Virus record (IMG/VR): IMGVR_UViG_3300028388_002907
Location: 1-59,348 of that record
Origin: a virus
Reading direction: 5' to 3' (one strand)
Length of the DNA: 59,348 nt
Each line of letters opens with the position of its first letter. Position 1 is the stretch's first letter. The notes beneath the pieces are model-generated. The model saw only the letters and a program-made list of their open reading frames with translations, ran no database searches and was not told the origin of the DNA. Positions 56,572 through 59,348 of this stretch are shown one piece after another. A program made the position numbers and the translations under genes.

Positions 56572-56979
56572 TTACCGCACTCTCTCTAATATCAGGTTTA
56601 ATTCAACAGGTTCTTCGGTATTTATGACGTTGAACACGATAGAGACTTCTAATTGATTGCTATCAATTGACCCAAAAACATCAACATCAATGACGTTGCA
56701 TCGTGGCTCGTGGGCGCGCAGGGTGTCTTTAATCATTTCTCGAATGGTTATCAACATATCAGGTGTCACGTTTTCGAAAAGCAATTTTCTTACGTCACAT
56801 CCCAAGGTCGGTTGAAAGGGGCGCTCGCCCTTGTTAGTCATCACAAGATTTGTGATTGACTCCTTCACACTTGCCTCGTTAACCTTTCGTAGAAGGTCGT
56901 CATTGACTGGGCTTCTTTCAAATGACTTTGAAAAATCGCTGTAGTAGATTCTTTTTCTTTTTAGCGGACTGATAGGCAT
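56572..56979 (-). CDS. 25: Baseplate wedge protein gp25 (lysozyme-like)
   Basis: A 135-residue GPW/gp25-family protein (T4: 132 aa). It contains N-K-G-E-R-P-F-Q-P-T-L-G-C and A-H-E-P-R-C, carrying the conserved E-P-R motif. It joins gp6 and nucleates sheath polymerisation. Name aside, it is structural and not known to be an active lysozyme. It follows the M15-peptidase-like gene by 5 nt. Confidence 0.93.
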   Translation of the reverse strand: MPISPLKRKRIYYSDFSKSFERSPVNDDLLRKVNEASVKESITNLVMTNKGERPFQPTLGCDVRKLLFENVTPDMLITIREMIKDTLRAHEPRCNVIDVDVFGSIDSNQLEVSIVFNVINTEEPVELNLILERVR

Positions 56980-56984
56980 TTGGT

Positions 56985-58580
56985 TTACCCCGTTTCTTTC
57001 ATTTCTATATGGATATAACTATTTTCTGGTAATATGGTAGTGAATCCTGCTTGTCTTGCAGCATCAATAAATTGGCTTTGAGAAAAGCCAGTTTTTGCAA
57101 TATCTAAAGCAAGACCAGACATATGACGGCTTGTCTTCGAGACTCTTGGGTTTTTTCTAACATGCACCATATACACTTGATTGTAATATTGACTCCGATA
57201 TGCAGAATTTACTTGAAATTTTGTTCCCAGAATACTTGACATTTTCTCTAGAGCGGCCCAAACTCTTGGCTTTACCAAAGCGTAACCTGAATCATCCTGA
57301 TTTTTGGATGGGTCATAGTGCTTGGCCCATTCTGGATTATCCTTTCCCACACTTTCATAATGCTCTCTTGATCTTCTACCCATATCAGTAACACCGGGGG
57401 TTAATGTATATCCACTTCCTCCGCTTGCGCTCACAAGGCCAGCGGCCTTCATTTCTTCTTTGGTGGGCGGTACAAAAACAGGATTAATATCACCATAGAT
57501 GTTTCCACTGTCAGAAAAGCCAAGGTCTGTTGCGGTATCAATCGGAGCGGCTAGAGGGTTGTCAGAATCAAATCCCGGAACAGGTAAATTAACCCCTCCC
57601 TGAGTGGATATGAAACCACGCCTTGAATTTACGTTTGATGCGGCGGCAGGTCTTTGTTCAATCATTGTACCCATTCTTTCCTGATTCAGACCCTTTTGGC
57701 GCATCTCGAAATATCTTTCGTCTGTCTGTCTGGCCAAAACATTGTTTGTTCGCACTGCCCTTTCGGCAATTCCCTTAAATTCTTCTAGGGGGTTTTGTAG
57801 AAATTGTGCTATTTGCTCGGCAAGCTGACACATCCTAAACATGATTAACATCAACTCGTTTGGGCCTACATTTTCAAACTGCCCTATCAGACGCGACATG
57901 AATTTTTCCAATCCAGTTTTAAGCGACTCGATAGCGCCTTCATTATATGTCTGTTTCGTCTTGTGCAAATTCTTTATTAGCATCTGAGCATACGGTCCAA
58001 AAGACCCCCCAAGCTGATCCATTGTTTTTGAAAACACGTTGTCAGATATTTCCATGTTGTTTTTGGAAATCTTGTCTATCATTCCGCCCAGAGAGTTTAG
58101 GATTTGGGACGCTTGTGCCGCTCCATTTTTTCCTCCAAGCTGTGAAATCATGTCAGCAAATGTGGTCGCAATTCGCAGAGCCTCACCCAGATAATCATCA
58201 AGGAGATTGAAATACTTTTGCCCTTCGTCGTTTAGATTGTCATTGTCTGGATTGTTGAAATATGGCTGACCTTCCACAATCTCAATAGAGCGATCTTCAT
58301 CAAAATATGTGTCTATTGTGAAGTCCGCAATTTCGACCGGGTTGAAGCCTATGGTGTTAACCCGGTCTTGTATGTTGGGCCAAGTAGAAACATTGATACC
58401 CCTTGCCAATTCATCAATTCTCTGGGTCAGAATAACAATCTTGTCGGGGTCGAATGTGAACAGTGGATTATTCAAAAGCCCATCAATGACTCTATCTCTA
58501 TCCCCAAACTCAATTTCCTTGAGATATGAAGCTGTCACAGCATCTTTGAATGATTGGGGCGCTTTGCAATTATCTGTCAT
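56985..58580 (-). CDS. Tail-associated protein with C-terminal M15-type peptidase domain
   Basis: 531 residues. The first 300 are mostly helical and structural (K-N-L-H-K-T-K-Q-T, L-I-M-F-R-M-C-Q-L-A-E-Q-I-A). A flexible Gly/Pro-rich linker covers about 310-390. The C-terminal 140 residues are a D-Ala-D-Ala-carboxypeptidase-type domain: S-A-Y-R-S, then S-R-H-M-S-G-L-A-L-D with zinc ligands His486 and Asp493, and Y-I-H-I-E-M with His524. It would cleave peptidoglycan peptides during entry. Location before gp25 points to the baseplate hub. Its ATG overlaps the transglycosylase-like stop by 1 nt. Confidence 0.78.
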   Translation of the reverse strand: MTDNCKAPQSFKDAVTASYLKEIEFGDRDRVIDGLLNNPLFTFDPDKIVILTQRIDELARGINVSTWPNIQDRVNTIGFNPVEIADFTIDTYFDEDRSIEIVEGQPYFNNPDNDNLNDEGQKYFNLLDDYLGEALRIATTFADMISQLGGKNGAAQASQILNSLGGMIDKISKNNMEISDNVFSKTMDQLGGSFGPYAQMLIKNLHKTKQTYNEGAIESLKTGLEKFMSRLIGQFENVGPNELMLIMFRMCQLAEQIAQFLQNPLEEFKGIAERAVRTNNVLARQTDERYFEMRQKGLNQERMGTMIEQRPAAASNVNSRRGFISTQGGVNLPVPGFDSDNPLAAPIDTATDLGFSDSGNIYGDINPVFVPPTKEEMKAAGLVSASGGSGYTLTPGVTDMGRRSREHYESVGKDNPEWAKHYDPSKNQDDSGYALVKPRVWAALEKMSSILGTKFQVNSAYRSQYYNQVYMVHVRKNPRVSKTSRHMSGLALDIAKTGFSQSQFIDAARQAGFTTILPENSYIHIEMKETG

Positions 58581-59348
58581 TATTGTCTGTTGTAATAGTT
58601 GTTGATACTGCGTACCGTCACGGCTCCGTTACCGGGTTCTCTCCAACCGGGATTCTGTCTCCAAGCAGCCGTTCCTACGCCATAAATCGTTCTGGTACTG
58701 GTTGGCGGATATTTCACAAACGCGGGCGCGGCTTGCAGTACCCCAAGGTGATTACCAGAAGCAAAATTGTACTTTCCCATATAGGCATCATATACATTAA
58801 GCTGTTGAACAGGAGACATCTGTCTAATCGCAGATGTTGAAACACCCAAATCATTTGCTGTACTTGGTATGAATTGGAATAGACCAGACGCACCACTGTT
58901 TGCATTACGGGCTTGTGGATTAAACGCGCTTTCCCCGGCAATTATTTCATATAGCTGTGTTCTATCCATTCCATACTTTTCTTGCAATTCATCAACCTTT
59001 GCTCTCCACTCGGGATCGCTTTCCAGTGCGTTAATATCTGAATGCCACCTATCATCAATTCTATCGTAGTCTATGTCTCTATCCATCATTCCTCTATTCG
59101 GCTCCTGTCCGTCTCTTGACCCATCATCCGGGCCACTTGTCTCCGCAAAATCATCTTGATCCATTATTTGTGACCCACTTTCGGCATTTCCACCCTTACC
59201 ATATTTATCTGGCAAGACAACAGGCGGATCAATTTCCTCCATTTCAGGAATTTTTGGCTCAATTGGCTCAATTTCTCCCGGCTCTGCAATTTCTACTGGC
59301 GCGGCACCACTAGCACTTCCGCCCGGCACAGGCTTTGGATTACTGAAA
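58580..59348 (-). CDS. Lytic transglycosylase-like protein, N-terminus beyond window
   Basis: The frame is open to the window edge; a GTG at 59329 could start it, but upstream codons are open and no ribosome site is seen, so the gene is probably longer. A Pro/Glu-rich linker leads to a goose-lysozyme/SLT-like domain. The catalytic Glu lies in I-I-A-G-E-S-A-F-N-P-Q-A (Glu133 counted from the GTG), followed by S-G-A-S-G-L-F-Q-F-I-P-S-T-A, the classic SLT signature. It cleaves glycan strands of peptidoglycan. Together with the M15-like neighbour it would replace the lysozyme role of T4 gp5. Confidence 0.8.
   Translation of the reverse strand, partial: FSNPKPVPGGSASGAAPVEIAEPGEIEPIEPKIPEMEEIDPPVVLPDKYGKGGNAESGSQIMDQDDFAETSGPDDGSRDGQEPNRGMMDRDIDYDRIDDRWHSDINALESDPEWRAKVDELQEKYGMDRTQLYEIIAGESAFNPQARNANSGASGLFQFIPSTANDLGVSTSAIRQMSPVQQLNVYDAYMGKYNFASGNHLGVLQAAPAFVKYPPTSTRTIYGVGTAAWRQNPGWREPGNGAVTVRSINNYYNRQ

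Overview
The window is a contiguous piece of a T4-like myovirus genome. It carries near-complete T4 replication, recombination, late-transcription, head, neck, tail and baseplate modules in recognisable T4 order. No host chromosomal genes, tRNA genes, rRNA genes or photosynthesis genes are visible. Compact versions of several proteins (tail sheath 523 aa, DNA polymerase 830 aa), a split-intein gp41, and fibre repeats that remind me of marine alphaproteobacterial surface proteins suggest a marine, non-enteric T4 relative. The host cannot be fixed from the sequence.

Left block (1-9542, minus strand). From a sigma70-like promoter near 9513-9542, genes run leftwards: a conserved small early protein, an RNA ligase, DNA polymerase gp43, a small helical protein, the strand-transfer recombinase UvsX, the replicative helicase gp41, then small proteins, an HExxH metallopeptidase-like protein and a sulfotransferase-like protein. 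gp41 is fractured. Its N-terminal 367 codons end in the N half of a split intein (3419-3685). A free-standing Vsr-like homing endonuclease gene follows (2304-3359). A separate gene then carries the C half of the intein and the last 108 residues of gp41. Splicing would give a 475-residue helicase.

Middle block (9777-20619, plus strand). A divergent regulatory region with hairpins separates it from the left block. It encodes a gp19-like tail-tube-fold protein, UvsY, UvsW, a small protein, late sigma factor gp55, a 53-aa protein, gp47 and gp46, a dATP/dGTP-pyrophosphohydrolase-like enzyme, a PUA/ASCH-like protein, a glycosyltransferase, sliding clamp gp45, clamp loader gp44 and gp62 with a tiny zinc-ribbon protein between them, RegA and dUTPase. 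Most genes overlap by 1-8 nt, so they are likely translationally coupled. The block ends at a bidirectional terminator (20624-20641).

Right block (20683-59348, minus strand) holds the late genes, read from right to left: a lytic transglycosylase-like protein (cut by the window end), an M15-peptidase-like protein, gp25, gp6, gp7-like, gp8-like, a giant DUF4815-type protein, a coiled-coil protein, a fibre, a small acidic protein, gp13, gp14, gp15, gp16, gp17, gp18, a second free-standing homing endonuclease module, gp19, gp20, gp67/gp68-like small proteins, a fibre cluster (including an 1854-aa modular protein with two enzyme-like domains), then gp21, gp22 and gp23. gp21 contains a complete LAGLIDADG intein placed directly after its catalytic-His motif. 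TATAAATA/CATAAATA-like late promoters lie before gp18, gp19, gp21, gp22, gp23, a small fibre-region gene and the 9777 gene, which fits with gp55 being encoded here.

The points most worth attention are the split-intein gp41 with its endonuclease, the intein in gp21, the absence of the usual penultimate His from both inteins, the enzyme-bearing fibre with three clusters of a 75-bp coding repeat, an apparent frameshift at that fibre's 3' end, and the structured divergent promoter region.
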